64,000 bases of DNA from Leptoclinus maculatus. Taxonomy: Eukaryota; Chordata; Actinopteri; Perciformes; Stichaeidae. Position numbers and translations under genes: made by a program. How positions within the stretch are numbered: the stretch's first letter is position 1; every line of letters starts with the position of its first letter. Below are positions 1 through 17,890 of this stretch, one piece after another. The stretch covers positions 15,269,674-15,333,673 of the forward strand of contig JAVDOI010000008.1 of assembly GCA_032191485.1 (NCBI GenBank), given 5' to 3'. The notes beneath the pieces were generated by a model, which ran no database searches, was not told where the DNA came from, and saw nothing but the letters and a program-made list of their open reading frames with translations.

Positions 1-1059
1 AAACATTTCCTGGTGAGCTTTATTTTGTAAAATCACAGCACACAAACTTTTCACGTCGTAAGAATCTAATTGTATATGTAACTTTTACTTGTGGGATCTT
101 TTTATATACTTTTGTATGAAAAATAATTCTTCATTCAAGGTCCGTCTTTATCACATCCCCACATGAACTGGTGAAGATGATGCTTGTATTGAAATCAGTA
201 TTTTTGTTATCGCCTTGTAAATATTAGTCAATGTCTTGTTTGTGTAGATGTTTATTTGAGACATCTTACAGATGTCTTCGTGATCCACAGATCTTAAAGC
301 CAAGAGTGCAATAACAATCTAAATCATGTTCTCAGAAGATATTTCTTTTACCACACCACTTATTGATTACCAGATTTGAAATGCTGATGATGTCCCATGA
401 TATTAACTGTGTATACTCATGATCTTCCATGACCAATGTATAGTATTATATACTAAAACTCCCTCTCTGCTCCTAGAGTCATATTCAGCATAAACCACAA
501 CAAAGCGATACACTATGTTCTAGATTAGATAGATTTGATTACTTGTATTGTCCAGATTCCAGTGGCATCTGGACACAAAGTGTTGCTATAGTTTATTTTA
601 ATAGACATTAAAAGAAGAGACAAACACAAAGAAAAAAAAATGTAAGGTCAAATGCAAAGTATCTGCACTCTGGATTAAATCTCTCAAGATTCCACTAGAC
701 TGTAAATAGGAAGTGTTTTGACCCAATCTGTGGTCAACATGACAGACTTTAAGGTAAACGTAGGCACCACAATAGTAGCACAAACACAAAATATACAACA
801 GTATATAAAATACAACCGTCAAGATACATTATCAAAAATATAATGCATCATTTCACTACTGTAGTCACCAAATCTGTATCCTGCACCTGGCCATAAGAAA
901 GGGTCGGATGGGAACACAAGTGTAAAATCCTTTCTGCCACTGAAGTTAATGCATGTACATTCATGACATTTATGATGTGTGCAAGATAAATAAATGTGCT
1001 AAACGTAAATTGTTGCATTGGCTATTGTATTGAAATGATAACAACTTACCCACAGTCAT
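1..1059. other. Intergenic, downstream of Siglec gene A
   Basis: No exon-like open frame with splice sites was recognised here. The sequence is AT-rich. Minus-strand AATAAA-like hexamers (TTTATT on the plus strand) occur at several places, so the 3' end of the neighbouring minus-strand receptor could extend into this stretch if the signal near 1080 is not used. Confidence 0.5.
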
Positions 1060-1077
1060 TGTGTAATGATATCACAG

Positions 1078-1083
1078 TTTATT
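1078..1083 (-). terminator. Candidate poly(A) signal of Siglec gene A
   Basis: AATAAA on the minus strand about 330 nt after the stop codon at 1411. It is followed on the transcript strand by a GT-rich stretch. This is the nearest consensus hexamer that gives a normal-length 3' UTR; use of other signals cannot be excluded. Confidence 0.45.
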
Positions 1084-1410
1084 TATACATCTTTAATACT
1101 AACTGTAAAGACTGCAGTAAAAAATAATCATACTGGAATAAACAGTATCCTACACACAACAGGAAGAAGAAGAAGAAAAAACTGAAATCTGAGCATTGGT
1201 GCTCAGTATAACTGTACAAAGTAGAAAAAACTAAAACCCTTGCTTAGACATTCATACAAATACAAAGTACAACAAAAAAGATGCTCTACGGTTTCTATTC
1301 AACCCTCCTGAGAGACTGAGCTTTGAACCACATGACAGACAGCATAGGATTCTTAATGATGATGATGATGATGAAACTTCACTCAAAGGAGTGAAAGGTT
1401 TCCGTCAAAC

Positions 1411-1471
1411 TCAGCTGGATTCAGCCAGCGAAGCGTAGATCACGGAGTCGTCATTCTCTCCAGCTTTGGAG
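1411..1471 (-). CDS. Gene A exon 9: second ITIM and stop
   Basis: Encodes an acidic stretch, the ITIM VIYASL and the C terminus AESS, then TGA. The two ITIM tyrosines are 32 residues apart, a spacing compatible with tandem SH2 binding by SHP-1/2 (family knowledge). Confidence 0.87.
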
Positions 1472-4400
1472 CTGAGGAGGAAATGTTGCTATTAGTGACG
1501 TTTTACTAAAGTGCAGCCTGTGAATGCCCTGATGGTGACATGCTGATAGCAGCATTGATGCCTTACATACAGATGCTTCAGCCAAGCATTATTTTTGTAT
1601 CCATAAACTCTTTTTATTAATGCACAGAATATCAGTTGGGCTGTAGCTTCTACAGAGGTCATATGCTCTGTAATATGTCCTCTGGGAATTAGTGGGTTTT
1701 AATGACCTGATGGCAAGTTTATATTATACACATGTTACACATGTCGGTTGTTTAAGGTGGATTGTGATATTTCTAGATTAGATATTTAACCTACATATAT
1801 CTTTTGCATATAAAGTCAATGCAAAAAAGTGAGGGATATGAATTTGTGCTCATCTGGGATGCTAATTGGGACAAATCATTAAAACTTTGAGAAGAAAATG
1901 TGCACTAATCCCAAATGATTTAACTTTTTTTACATTTCTTTGGTCAGTTAGGTTGTAGGTCCTAGTTTTCAACAATGGGAATTTTTCATTTTTCTCTGTG
2001 AAGGTCAAAGGTCAAAGTGTTCTTTTTGTAAACATAATTTGTACGTCTTCTTTTGTATCGTTAACCCTACACATATAAACTTGACTTGACCGTCTGTGAG
2101 TAATGTGATCAGGTCAATGTTTGGACAGTAAACCTACCAGGAGTTGTCTACGTGATGTGGAGGACTGGGGTTTCTGGGTGTAATGGTCACTGTCGAGTAG
2201 GAAACCTCATCTTCATACGATGCGGGAGCCTGAGTGGAGAGGAGACGAGTCACAACAAAACTCAGATCAAGTTTTCTGCTAAATGATCCCATTACGTCTC
2301 TTTATTTTTGGGAAGTTCAGTTAATAAGTTTCGTTTCGAAAGAAATTTTCATATTATGGAAACCACAAAAAAACAAATATCTCACTTCTTTAAATATTTG
2401 TCGGGACTCTTGCTAAAGCACAGAACATTTTTAACATCCCCCATTTAAAGTTCTCCTTTGTCTGTGCTACTAGTTGTGAGTTTAAGAGGGAACTTAAAAT
2501 CCAGTTTAACCAGATTAATTTAATGGCTTATATTACATTTTTTTTGTTTAACCTTTATTCAACCAGGCGAGTCATTAACAAAAATTCTTATTTACATATT
2601 TATAATAGCGGCCTGGTAAATATATTAGATGTACTCACTTTTTTCTTTGCATGGCTCCTCTGTTTTAGCCTACCAAGACAACAAAAAACTAAATAAAAAT
2701 CATTGATATTACTCCACTTACAACATCCTTAATTGTTTCTCAATCTTTAATGTGACATTTTAGGGAAGTTGTTCTGAAAGGATGGGAAATCCAGCAGCTT
2801 GCTACTTCTATAAACTGCTGCTCAGTTCACTGCGTTAGATATAAGCTGTAGAACATTACAAGTGGATTGAAAACAAATAGCTTTTAAGGATTTTTTAAAT
2901 CTGAGACAGTAGCTCATGATCATATGTTTCTTTGCATATACAGTCACAAAATATATCAAATTCTGCATCTCATATATGTCTTGAATAGACATTGAAAGAT
3001 TTAACCCCTTACTAAAGATCATTATTCAGTACCGGTATGTTAAAACATAAAACACAAAACATATTTAATAGATTAATATACCTGAGACAACAAACCTAGT
3101 ATGTGGTTAAAAGTAGCAACACATTGGAAATGTCCCACAAAAGTTACACAACATGTGGAAAAAGAGAAGACTAACAATAAAAATGAAATGAGTCATTCAG
3201 TCACACTTAAACATTCAGTGACTCACCAGAGCCAAAGAAGAGATGTCACAAAAACAGGGACTCCTATTCCAGCTAAGATTTTGAGGGCCTGGCGACCTGT
3301 GGAGAAACACGCTCTGTGGTTAGATTACTGTTGGTGGTTTGGAAAACTAAGCACGAATGCAAAATTCGCAGCCGTAGAAGATAAATATGATACTAACCAC
3401 GGCCCTTTTTCTTCACGGTGAGCAGCACCTCGGTTGAGTTGTTTTCTCCCAGTCGGTTCCTGGCCTGGCAGAGGTAGAGTCCAGTGTGGGACGCCTCCAC
3501 AGAGGGGAGAGACAGCACCTGTCCTGATCCCACCTGGAGCAGGGAGCTGCAACTGGAACCAGCACTGCTGTACCAGGTGTAGTTGTCTGCTGCAGGGTTA
3601 GCAGCACTGCTGCAGGTCAGATTCACACTGCTGCCCTCAACAACATGTGGCGGGTCCATTGAAATAGAAATGTTTTCTGGACGGTCTGAAAAAAGTATAA
3701 AAAAACACTGCACATTCTTAACAGTTTTGTTCTAAAATGAGAGAGGAATCAAAAGTGCTCTCACAATACCAGAAACAAATATAATCTACTCAAGCAGTGG
3801 TTTTCCACCCTGGGGGATAAATGTGAGGGGTCACACAATGATTAAAGGAATTAAAATGATAACTGAAGGACTAAAAACAGAAAAATATACATAAATTGCC
3901 CCCCCCTGCAGATTTCTTTCCTATTTTTGTGATTTTATTTGGAAATACTGGATATGTCCACCTCTAAAAGTCATTCAAATGAAACGATCTAAGATGGAAA
4001 CAAATCCCTGAACATCACACCAAGGCCATAACCTGGGGGGGGGGGGGAGGGGTCACACATGCTTCATTTTAAGGTGTCACAGGCCTGAAAGATCAGCAAC
4101 CAATGAAATAGAGTGCACTCATTAGACTGTATGGTAATAATGATTAGATTATACTGTATGCACTTGTCATATATATCTCAGTCTTATAGACTAAATTGTA
4201 GCTCTGTCTTTCTAGTTCTATTTCTAGTTCTCTAAATTAAACCATGTCCAGATGTTTATCGTACTTTCCCTCCTTTCTCCATCACGTGACTGACACACCC
4301 ATCCACACACCTGTTCCCACTTCCCCTAATCAGCTCTGCCTGGCCGTTCCGGCTCACCTGCATCTCATTCCCTCGTCAGCCACACTGCACATATATCCTT

Positions 4401-6415
4401 TGAACTGTTGTCAGTTCATCAGAGCTGTGTGCGTCCTGCCTGTTGTGTGCGTCCTGCCTGTTGTGTGCGTCCTGCCTGTTGTGTGCGTCCTGCCTGTTGT
4501 GTGCGTCCTGCCTGTTGTGTGCGTCCTGCCTGTTGTGTGCGTCCTTGCCTGTTGTGTGCTTCCTGCCTGGTGTGTGCCGTGACAAAAATTCAAGAATGTT
4601 TTTGGGAGATTATCTCCAACTTGATATGAGTGTTTCATGAAATATATGTATTTTAAATCTGGTACATCTCTTTAAATTCTTTCCCCTTATAAGGTGATAG
4701 TCAGATCGATGGAGTATGTTCTACTGTATAAAGATAAATCAGTATGAATATTTCATCCGCACTCCTCTCTCCCTGAGCCTTTCACACACTTTGACAACAG
4801 ACAGACCAGAGCTTTGAACTGTCATTTGATTTAACTGACTGTTGTATTGTAAGCGTCTATCCACAACAACACGGGTTTCTATAACAAATTCAAACGCGTA
4901 CATTTGAAACCAGACACCTCAACACACTTACACTGGACGTCAAGATGAACCTCAGTAGAGTTAATCAGGTCGATGCCCCACCGGCTGATATTATTCCAGG
5001 CCTGACAGTAGTACAGTCCACTGTGGGCGGGCTGGAGGTCAGAGATGGTGTGATTCTGCCCTGAACTGATAAAGTGTCCATCTTTATACAGGCTGTATTC
5101 ACTTTGTGTCACAGGTGGGTTGGCATCGCTGCTACAGGTGAGAGTCACCCAACTTCCTTTGACGGCTGATGGACTCATTGACAACGTGATATTACTTGGA
5201 GCATCTGATAGACAGGAGATTAACAGAGTTAATAAATAAACCAGTGAATCACAATGAAAAATGGGGATGTGAGTATGTCACTGCATGGAGCAAAGGTATT
5301 TCTAGTCATTTCTTCTTTCTAATTGGAGGTTAGTGGTTAGGAGGTGCCAAAAGCACATTTGTTTTTCCTGTCATCTTTCATCTACACCAGACAGCCAAAT
5401 CATCAAAGTATTTAGTCTGACTTTTAGACTTCAACACAGGATCATTGCATAACAACGTGAGCTTTGAAATGTTTGGTTCAAGTGTTATTAATGTACTTAC
5501 ATTGAACATTCAGAGCCACGGAGGCAGATCTGGACGTCTCTTGTCCCAGGACGGCACAGTAGTACCCCCCAGCATGCTCTCTCTCCGCCTGGAAGACTGG
5601 ATTTGGTACAGTTTGTCCATCTCTGAACCAGACAATGTTTATAGGTGCAAGGCAACCTGACACGCAGGTCAGGCTGACATTGCCTCCCTCTGTCACAGTG
5701 CTCGGCTGTACAGCGAAGGTCAACTCTGAATCGGAAACAGAAGCAGAAACTGATTAATTTCACTAAAACAAACATAATTCTCGATGAGGTCTCCTCTTTC
5801 CGTTATTGAGTTATTACCTCTTACGGACAAATGAGCGGGTGTTGTACTTTTCCATCTGTTGAGTGTTGTCTCAAAACTGAAAAAGTATTCTCCTTCATCG
5901 GTGTGTTGAACGTCATCGACCGTCAGACTACAGTCACCCCGGTAGTTGCCCACATACCTAAAGTGGTTTGGAGGTGAAGCGAGTTCTGAAAGGAGAAACT
6001 TCTTCCACTCACCATCTACATACTGGGCTTTAGACCAGCTGACTGAAGTGACAATATGACCCCAAGGATAGTCATACTCGCATTTAATAACTACTGATGT
6101 CCCGTTCAAAGCACACTGATCTTCGTAGGTCACCCTCCAGTCTCCACTCAAGACACCTTTAAACAAAAATTAAAAAAAGACACAGTCAGTTAAATTTATC
6201 CGTAGCTATATTTCCCCACAGGATTTGGTAATCCATAAAATACTTAAATTAGCTGATATGAAGCGTATTCATTTGTTTTAAAAGTTCAAAACAGCAGTTG
6301 CATTATCATTTCATTGCAGTTACCACCTTTTCAATACATTCATTTAAAAATAAATAAAAAAATGTGTTTCCTTACCTGGTACTGTCACCAGAATAATCAG
6401 AATCAAACGCTCCAT
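1411..6415 (-). CDS. Siglec-type (CD22-like) inhibitory receptor, gene A, four Ig domains, two ITIMs
   Basis: Nine coding exons (minus strand): 6376-6415, 5818-6156, 5501-5725, 4932-5204, 3398-3685, 3227-3296, 2639-2657, 2138-2229, 1411-1471. They join in phase to 1407 nt (468 aa). Predicted type I membrane protein: signal peptide (1-14), V-set (15-126), three C2-set domains (127-201, 202-292, 293-388), membrane span (about 393-412), 57-residue tail with ITIMs VSYSTV (427-432) and VIYASL (459-464). Siglec hallmarks: three Cys in domain 1 and an extra Cys in domain 2, with no Cys in the V-set F strand. ITIMs of this family recruit SHP-1/SHP-2 phosphatases, so a leukocyte inhibitory role is inferred. 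Oddity: the F-strand Arg needed for sialic acid is Ser107. An Ig receptor of another CD22-like subgroup is the main alternative; orthology to mammalian CD22 is not claimed. Confidence 0.85.
2138..2229 (-). CDS. Gene A exon 8: first ITIM
   Basis: A 92-nt exon (phase 0 in, 2 out) with acceptor CACTCAG and donor TG|GTAGGT. It encodes the consensus ITIM VSYSTV with a proline-rich continuation. A further Tyr (ASYEDE) lies six residues before the ITIM Tyr. Confidence 0.85.
2639..2657 (-). CDS. Gene A exon 7: 19-nt microexon after the membrane span
   Basis: It encodes the basic stop-transfer stretch (S-H-A-K-K-K) and ends at AAAAAA|GTGAGT. The acceptor is a double AG (CAGAG|G). Only the second AG keeps the frame open into the ITIM exons. 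The phase pattern 2 to 0 equals that of gene B exon 14 (10634-10679), which supports the exon despite its size. Confidence 0.65.
3227..3296 (-). CDS. Gene A exon 6: transmembrane segment
   Basis: A 70-nt exon (phase 1 in, 2 out) encoding G-R-Q-A-L-K and then a hydrophobic segment (ILAGIGVPVFVTSLLWLW) with no charged residue in the core, so no evident DAP12-type pairing residue. Gene B has a membrane exon with the same phases and the same G-R start. Confidence 0.85.
3398..3685 (-). CDS. Gene A exon 5: C2-set domain 4
   Basis: A 288-nt phase 1-1 exon with the linker YRPENI, B-strand NLTC, C-strand YTWY and F-strand LYLCQARN. The donor is G|GTTAGT, the same unusual GTTAG type used by exon 11 of gene B. 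Confidence 0.9.
3795..4080 (+). repeat. Degenerate hAT-like repeat remnant in gene A intron 4
   Basis: It begins CAGTGGTTTTCCACCC and has two GGGG-containing modules followed by GGGGTCACAC (near 3815-3835 and 4035-4060), resembling the CAGTGGTTCTC ends of hAT-derived fish repeats. No intact opposite end or target duplication was found. Confidence 0.35.
4214..4392 (+). repeat. Dispersed repeat copy 1 (LTR-like), gene A intron 4
   Basis: About 180 bp closely matching 7676-7862 in the same orientation. Shared blocks include CATCACGTGACTG, CACACCTGTTCCCACTTCCC and CTCATTCCCTCGTCAGCCAC. It runs straight into the 18-bp tandem array and then GTGACA, which is suggestive of a decayed solo LTR of a fish Gypsy-type element. 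Family assignment is not possible by eye. Confidence 0.6.
4427..4571 (+). repeat. 18-bp minisatellite, eight units
   Basis: Eight tandem copies of an 18-bp unit (GTGTGCGTCCTGCCTGTT). The first six are identical, unit 7 has one inserted T and unit 8 has substitutions. Because 18 is a multiple of 3, it leaves long spurious open frames on both strands. It lies inside intron 4 of gene A. Confidence 0.95.
4932..5204 (-). CDS. Gene A exon 4: C2-set domain 3
   Basis: A 273-nt phase 1-1 exon beginning with the YAPSNI linker typical of CD22-like domains. It has B-strand TLTC, F-strand YYCQAWN, and several N-X-S/T sequons (NIT, NHT, NIS, NST). Confidence 0.9.
5501..5725 (-). CDS. Gene A exon 3: C2-set domain 2
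   Basis: A 225-nt phase 1-1 exon. It contains the pattern SLTC-VSGC, that is the B-strand Cys plus the extra Cys expected to pair with domain 1, a core Trp (IVWF) and the F-strand YYC. The intron upstream is only 92 bp. Confidence 0.88.
5818..6156 (-). CDS. Gene A exon 2: V-set domain, essential Arg replaced by Ser
   Basis: A single 339-nt phase 1-1 exon. Cysteines occur in EDQC, VIKC and GDCSL, the Siglec layout (B-E intrasheet bond plus a Cys for the domain 1-2 bond). The A-strand Trp (GDW) and G-strand Trp (NRW) are present. The F strand reads YFFSFET, where sugar-binding Siglecs have Arg at the residue before FE. The Ser codon AGT lies at 5876-5878. Confidence 0.88.
6376..6415 (-). CDS. 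Gene A exon 1: signal peptide
   Basis: Forty coding bases encode M-E-R followed by a hydrophobic run (LILIILVTV), ending in phase 1 at CCAG|GTAAGG. The start was chosen because it is the only ATG giving a hydrophobic leader in phase with the V-set exon. The paralogous gene B also has a phase-1 leader ending in P-G. Confidence 0.85.
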
Positions 6416-6582
6416 TGTTAACATCACCTGCAACATCAGGACACAGTTTAATATACAGTCTTTACAGCAGAGAACATAAGAACACATCTGTGCATATTAA
6501 AGTTAATAGTGAAAAGCAGAAGTAGGAGGGTGTCTCCTCCCTGGTTCCTCTCATCATACAGTCAGCACATTCTGATTGCTCG

Positions 6583-6590
6583 TTATATAA
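6583..6590 (-). promoter_or_regulatory. Candidate TATA box of Siglec gene A
   Basis: TTATATAA about 170 bp upstream of the start codon. It would place transcription start near 6556 and give a leader of about 140 nt. GAGAGGAA (ETS/PU.1-like core) lies just downstream on the transcript strand, fitting leukocyte expression; this is inference only. Confidence 0.45.
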
Positions 6591-6599
6591 AGTTAGAAA

Positions 6600-8650
6600 G
6601 CCTCACATAGTATGATCAGAGTCTGAACACAAAAACAGACACACAGGATGGGTGGAAACAAGACTGTGACAATAGAGGCATTGGTTATACACCACGCTAT
6701 TGAGAGACAACCAGTAACACAGTACAGTATTTGCTGAGTATCGAGCAGAGCACATGCAGCAGCAGCACCTGCAAGTCTCTGTCACCATGCGTCTCCAAAT
6801 GTGCAAATGAGTTTCTTTCAAATCTAGCAAACAGGAAACAGAGGTCATTGCAGTACAACAGAGCTTTCTCGGTGTGGCCGACATGTCAAAAACAGCTGGC
6901 CTCACAACGCCAACACGATCTATCCTTCTTGTCCACATGGTGGTGTTACTGGACCGTGCACCGATGTCGGCGATGCAATCCACCGTAAACACATCTTTTA
7001 AACAGATGTAGTCTTCTTGATTTCATATCTTTCTACATGAGATGTTTTGATGTGGTGACACTATGATGACCTTCAGGTTATTATTATTATTATTATTTAA
7101 TCATGCTTGACTAAGATCTCCGTTTGATCAAAAACAGTAAATAAAAACTAGTTGGGAGCTGTCAGTAAAATGTGCAGATTTTTTGCCATTGTTATGAAAT
7201 GTCCCCACATTTCCCCACTGCATCTCGACACCAGAAGAGGAAATGTCACAAAAAGAACGTGATAGTGACACATTTATTGTACCAAACATTTCCTCTGCAC
7301 CAGTAGAGAGCAAGATTTCAGGAGGGAAAAAGCGAAAGCTTTAGTAACCGATAGGGATGTTGAGTGATTTTTATTGCAAGAAAAAGTGGAAGTTTGAAGT
7401 ATTTTGTGGTTTTTCTTATTGTCAGGTTTAACCAGCAGGTTTGAAGCCCTGACGCCAGCATATCATTTCAAAATGGCCACAATGTAGCGGTGAGCAGCAA
7501 CTCCAGCTCAAGCTGATCAGTGTTTTTAGTGCAAACAATAGTGCAATCCACTGCCCCACATTTACAATTAGTGATGAAATAGTTAACCACACAACAAATA
7601 TGTAGAATGAATCTCATTGACTGAATTTACTCCAAAAGTGACACACTTTGTCTCTCTGCCCCTCTGCAGACACTCTTCTAGTTCCACAAATCAAACCATT
7701 ATCATTTCCCGTCCGTCCACCAGATGTCCTGTACTTTCCCAACTGTTTCCCATCACGTGACTGCCACACCCATCCGCACACCTGTTCCCACTTCCCTAAT
7801 CAGCTCTGCCTGGCCTTCCCCGCTCACCTGTGTCTCATTCCCTCGTCAGCCACACTGCACAGAACACATTTCACTCTCACTAGCAAAACAAACAGCAAAA
7901 GAAAGACAAAAGATAGAGATAGAGATTTTTATTTTATTTTATTTTATTTGATACACAACTTAGCAACGTGCTGCGGCTTGACCACAGGATAAAAAGAGTG
8001 TGCATGCGGATGTTCTTGATAAAATGTCTTTATTGCCACCATGTTTTTTGTTGTTGTTATAGCAATGCTTGCTAAACAACCAATCCTGGTTCTCTGTCAG
8101 AACTCCATGTTTCACTTTACATCTTCATACCAAAACGGATCAGATACAGATCACTGTAAGTCACTTTTACTGAAATGAAAGAAGCTATTGAGTTAACGGT
8201 TAAGCTAAGTGTGGTTGATTTAAAAGTCTGTGCGATGCTTTCCACAAAGACTGAAACATTCTTTACTTCTGTGAGAAAAAAAAAATAATAATTCTTCATG
8301 AAATGAAATGTAATCTTACTGCTGACTACACTCTCCTCATTCTAACCCTTTTCTTATTCAGTCGCTGTTCATTGATTGTGAGCTGCAGAGATTGCAACAT
8401 ACATTAAAGCTACAAGATTTGGTGGTTATATTTGTATTCAGTGTAACCAACCACAACATGTAATTTTGCATTGCTGCTGGCTCTGCTTACTCTACATAAG
8501 AATGGAGAGACTGATTTAATGGAAGCAAGCTATGTCAACTGAATAAATGTTGCAGCATCAGCAATAAAAATAAGATTTTTAAAAACAATTTAGCACATTG
8601 TTGTGTGTCAAATATTGCATACTCTTTATAGATAGCATCATTCATATCGG
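6600..8650. other. Intergenic between the two Siglec genes
   Basis: No coding exon was recognised. It holds the promoter-proximal region of gene A, a second copy of the LTR-like repeat (7676-7862) and short (TTA)n and (TTTTA)n tracts near 7080 and 7928-7948. Open frames here lack splice sites and domain similarity. Confidence 0.5.
7676..7862 (+). repeat. Dispersed repeat copy 2 (LTR-like)
   Basis: Same orientation and sequence blocks as the copy at 4214-4392, but without the 18-bp tandem array. Flanks differ after CACACTGCACA, so this is a separate insertion rather than a local duplication. Confidence 0.6.
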
Positions 8651-9240
8651 AGACAATCGTGTTTTATTAAAACGGTTATCACTTTTGCAAGATGAGAGGA
8701 TGCAAAATATGCTGTTGCAACCACTCACACTGTAATCTACATTTACTTGTATTTCAGTGTCAGCTATCAACTAAAGAGCAGCAGTAGATTCAGCCTGTAC
8801 TGTGGATATGGATGCAAGCAAAATGGCCAACAGTGTGTTATTTCAGGCAGAACACAGTTGTAAGATGCATAGAATAAAAAAAGGGAAAGACATGCAACAC
8901 AGTTTAGGCGCTGGACTTGCAGTCAGCACCACACGTTGTCCTCGTGGTCTGGTGGAGAATCCATAACAACATGTCCGACCCAGAGCGGCATAAGGCATCG
9001 TCAGAGTTCACCAGGAGTCGTTTCCTGTCCTACGATGTGAATGGAAGTGAAGCGATTGGTTCACATGAGGAAGACTGATTTGTTGTTCAGCTGAGGAAGA
9101 AGATGGGAAAGGACAGTTATTCGTGCATGCATGGTTTTGGTTGTTGCACCACTGAGTCTCTTTATATTTGGTACATTGTCAAGATAAACAAGTAAACTCT
9201 GAATGTTAAACTTGTTTTTTATCCTTTTGTGTGGCTTTTT

Positions 9241-9246
9241 TTTATT
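9241..9246 (-). terminator. Candidate poly(A) signal of Siglec gene B
   Basis: AATAAA on the minus strand about 210 nt after the stop. If the 3' UTR is spliced at 9439 to 9090, the next candidate is the AATAAA at 8663-8668. Confidence 0.4.
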
Positions 9247-9454
9247 TCAGGGGCACAACTTTGTCTTAATAATGTAAAAACATGCTGTGTCCAACTGTAT
9301 GTGAGTTGATCATAGTACTACTGACACATGTATATAATCTATAAAGGGATGTAGGGACCATTTCAAGTAAAACATACACAAAACAGCAAAAACACAACTG
9401 GACATGAGTGCACCTCTGAGGTTTGTAAAGTGTCATACCTGATTTGTCTCCCGG

Positions 9455-17247
<7,793 letters not shown>

Positions 17248-17335
17248 CTCCGCTGACACGAACTCTGTAATGTCACCGGAGAAGGAGAAAAGCACAGGGA
17301 GGTGAGAAGAACAAGGAAAAACACCATCCAGCTGA

Positions 17336-17452
17336 TTAAATGCGAAGCACTAACCCCCTTAAAGTATCTTCAGCCAGACAGAACAGGGTTTGAGGGATGC
17401 GTACGACTCCAACAGTGATGGAGGTGAGCTCTTCGACCGAGGAGAGTTTCAT
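17336..17452 (-). CDS. Possible upstream ORF in the gene B leader (38 aa)
   Basis: An ATG in good context (GATCGCCATGA) opens a 38-codon frame that closes with TAA about 90 nt before the receptor start. It is the first ATG downstream of the predicted transcription start. It would be translated only if the leader is not spliced: a donor-like AAG|GTAGTT at 17535 and a pyrimidine-rich acceptor TTACAG at 17265 could remove it. No similarity to a known protein was recognised. Confidence 0.3.
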   Translation of the reverse strand: MKLSSVEELTSITVGVVRIPQTLFCLAEDTLRGLVLRI

Positions 17453-17610
17453 GGCGATCAGAAGCCGGGGATTGGAGATGGGAGGAGGAGGGGAATGGGC
17501 AGAAGGACGAGCAAGAGGAAGTAACCTCAACTACCTTCCTTTATTCAATCCTTTAAACTTTTCAGTGATTCTATTTCTATTTATTCTTTCCACTTCTCCC
17601 TCTGAACAAG

Positions 17611-17620
17611 TCTTTATAGG
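17611..17620 (-). promoter_or_regulatory. Candidate TATA box of Siglec gene B
   Basis: CCTATAAAGA, about 370 bp upstream of the start codon, predicting transcription start near 17585. A GAGGAAGT element (ETS/PU.1-like, plus strand near 17516) lies in the leader, as expected for a myeloid or B-cell gene; this is inference. Confidence 0.45.
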
Positions 17621-17826
17621 TCAGTGACTCTGGTTTCCTACTTTGTGTTATTGTGAAAGTGTGACATCCTTGTGATCACGAGTTTACACTGGTTTCCTAG
17701 CAACCTTGCGGTGGCGATAAAACTTAAGGACCTCTCTGCAAATCTTTTTCTCAAAATTAGAATTCCTTTAAAGCAATATTCTAAAAAAGAAGCTGCAAAT
17801 AACACTAGCATACATATTGTTTTAGT

Positions 17827-17890
17827 CTAGTGTCCACCAAGAGATACATATCTGGCTCTTTAAATGCTCAATGCTCCACTAGGTAGTATA
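17827..17890 (+). repeat. Dispersed repeat, TCTGGCTCTTTA family, copy 1
   Basis: Shares GTCCACCAA, TCTGGCTCTTTA and AATGCTCCACTA with stretches at 51270-51345 and 58340-58410. A short, decayed copy. Confidence 0.5.

Noticed and set aside
3101..3421. Plus-strand open frame of 106 codons
   Set aside because: It lies antisense across the membrane exon and part of the fourth Ig-domain exon of gene A and has no domain similarity.
4244..4638. Several cysteine- or histidine/threonine-rich frames on both strands
   Set aside because: All are read through the 18-bp minisatellite, whose unit length is a multiple of three and so keeps any frame open.
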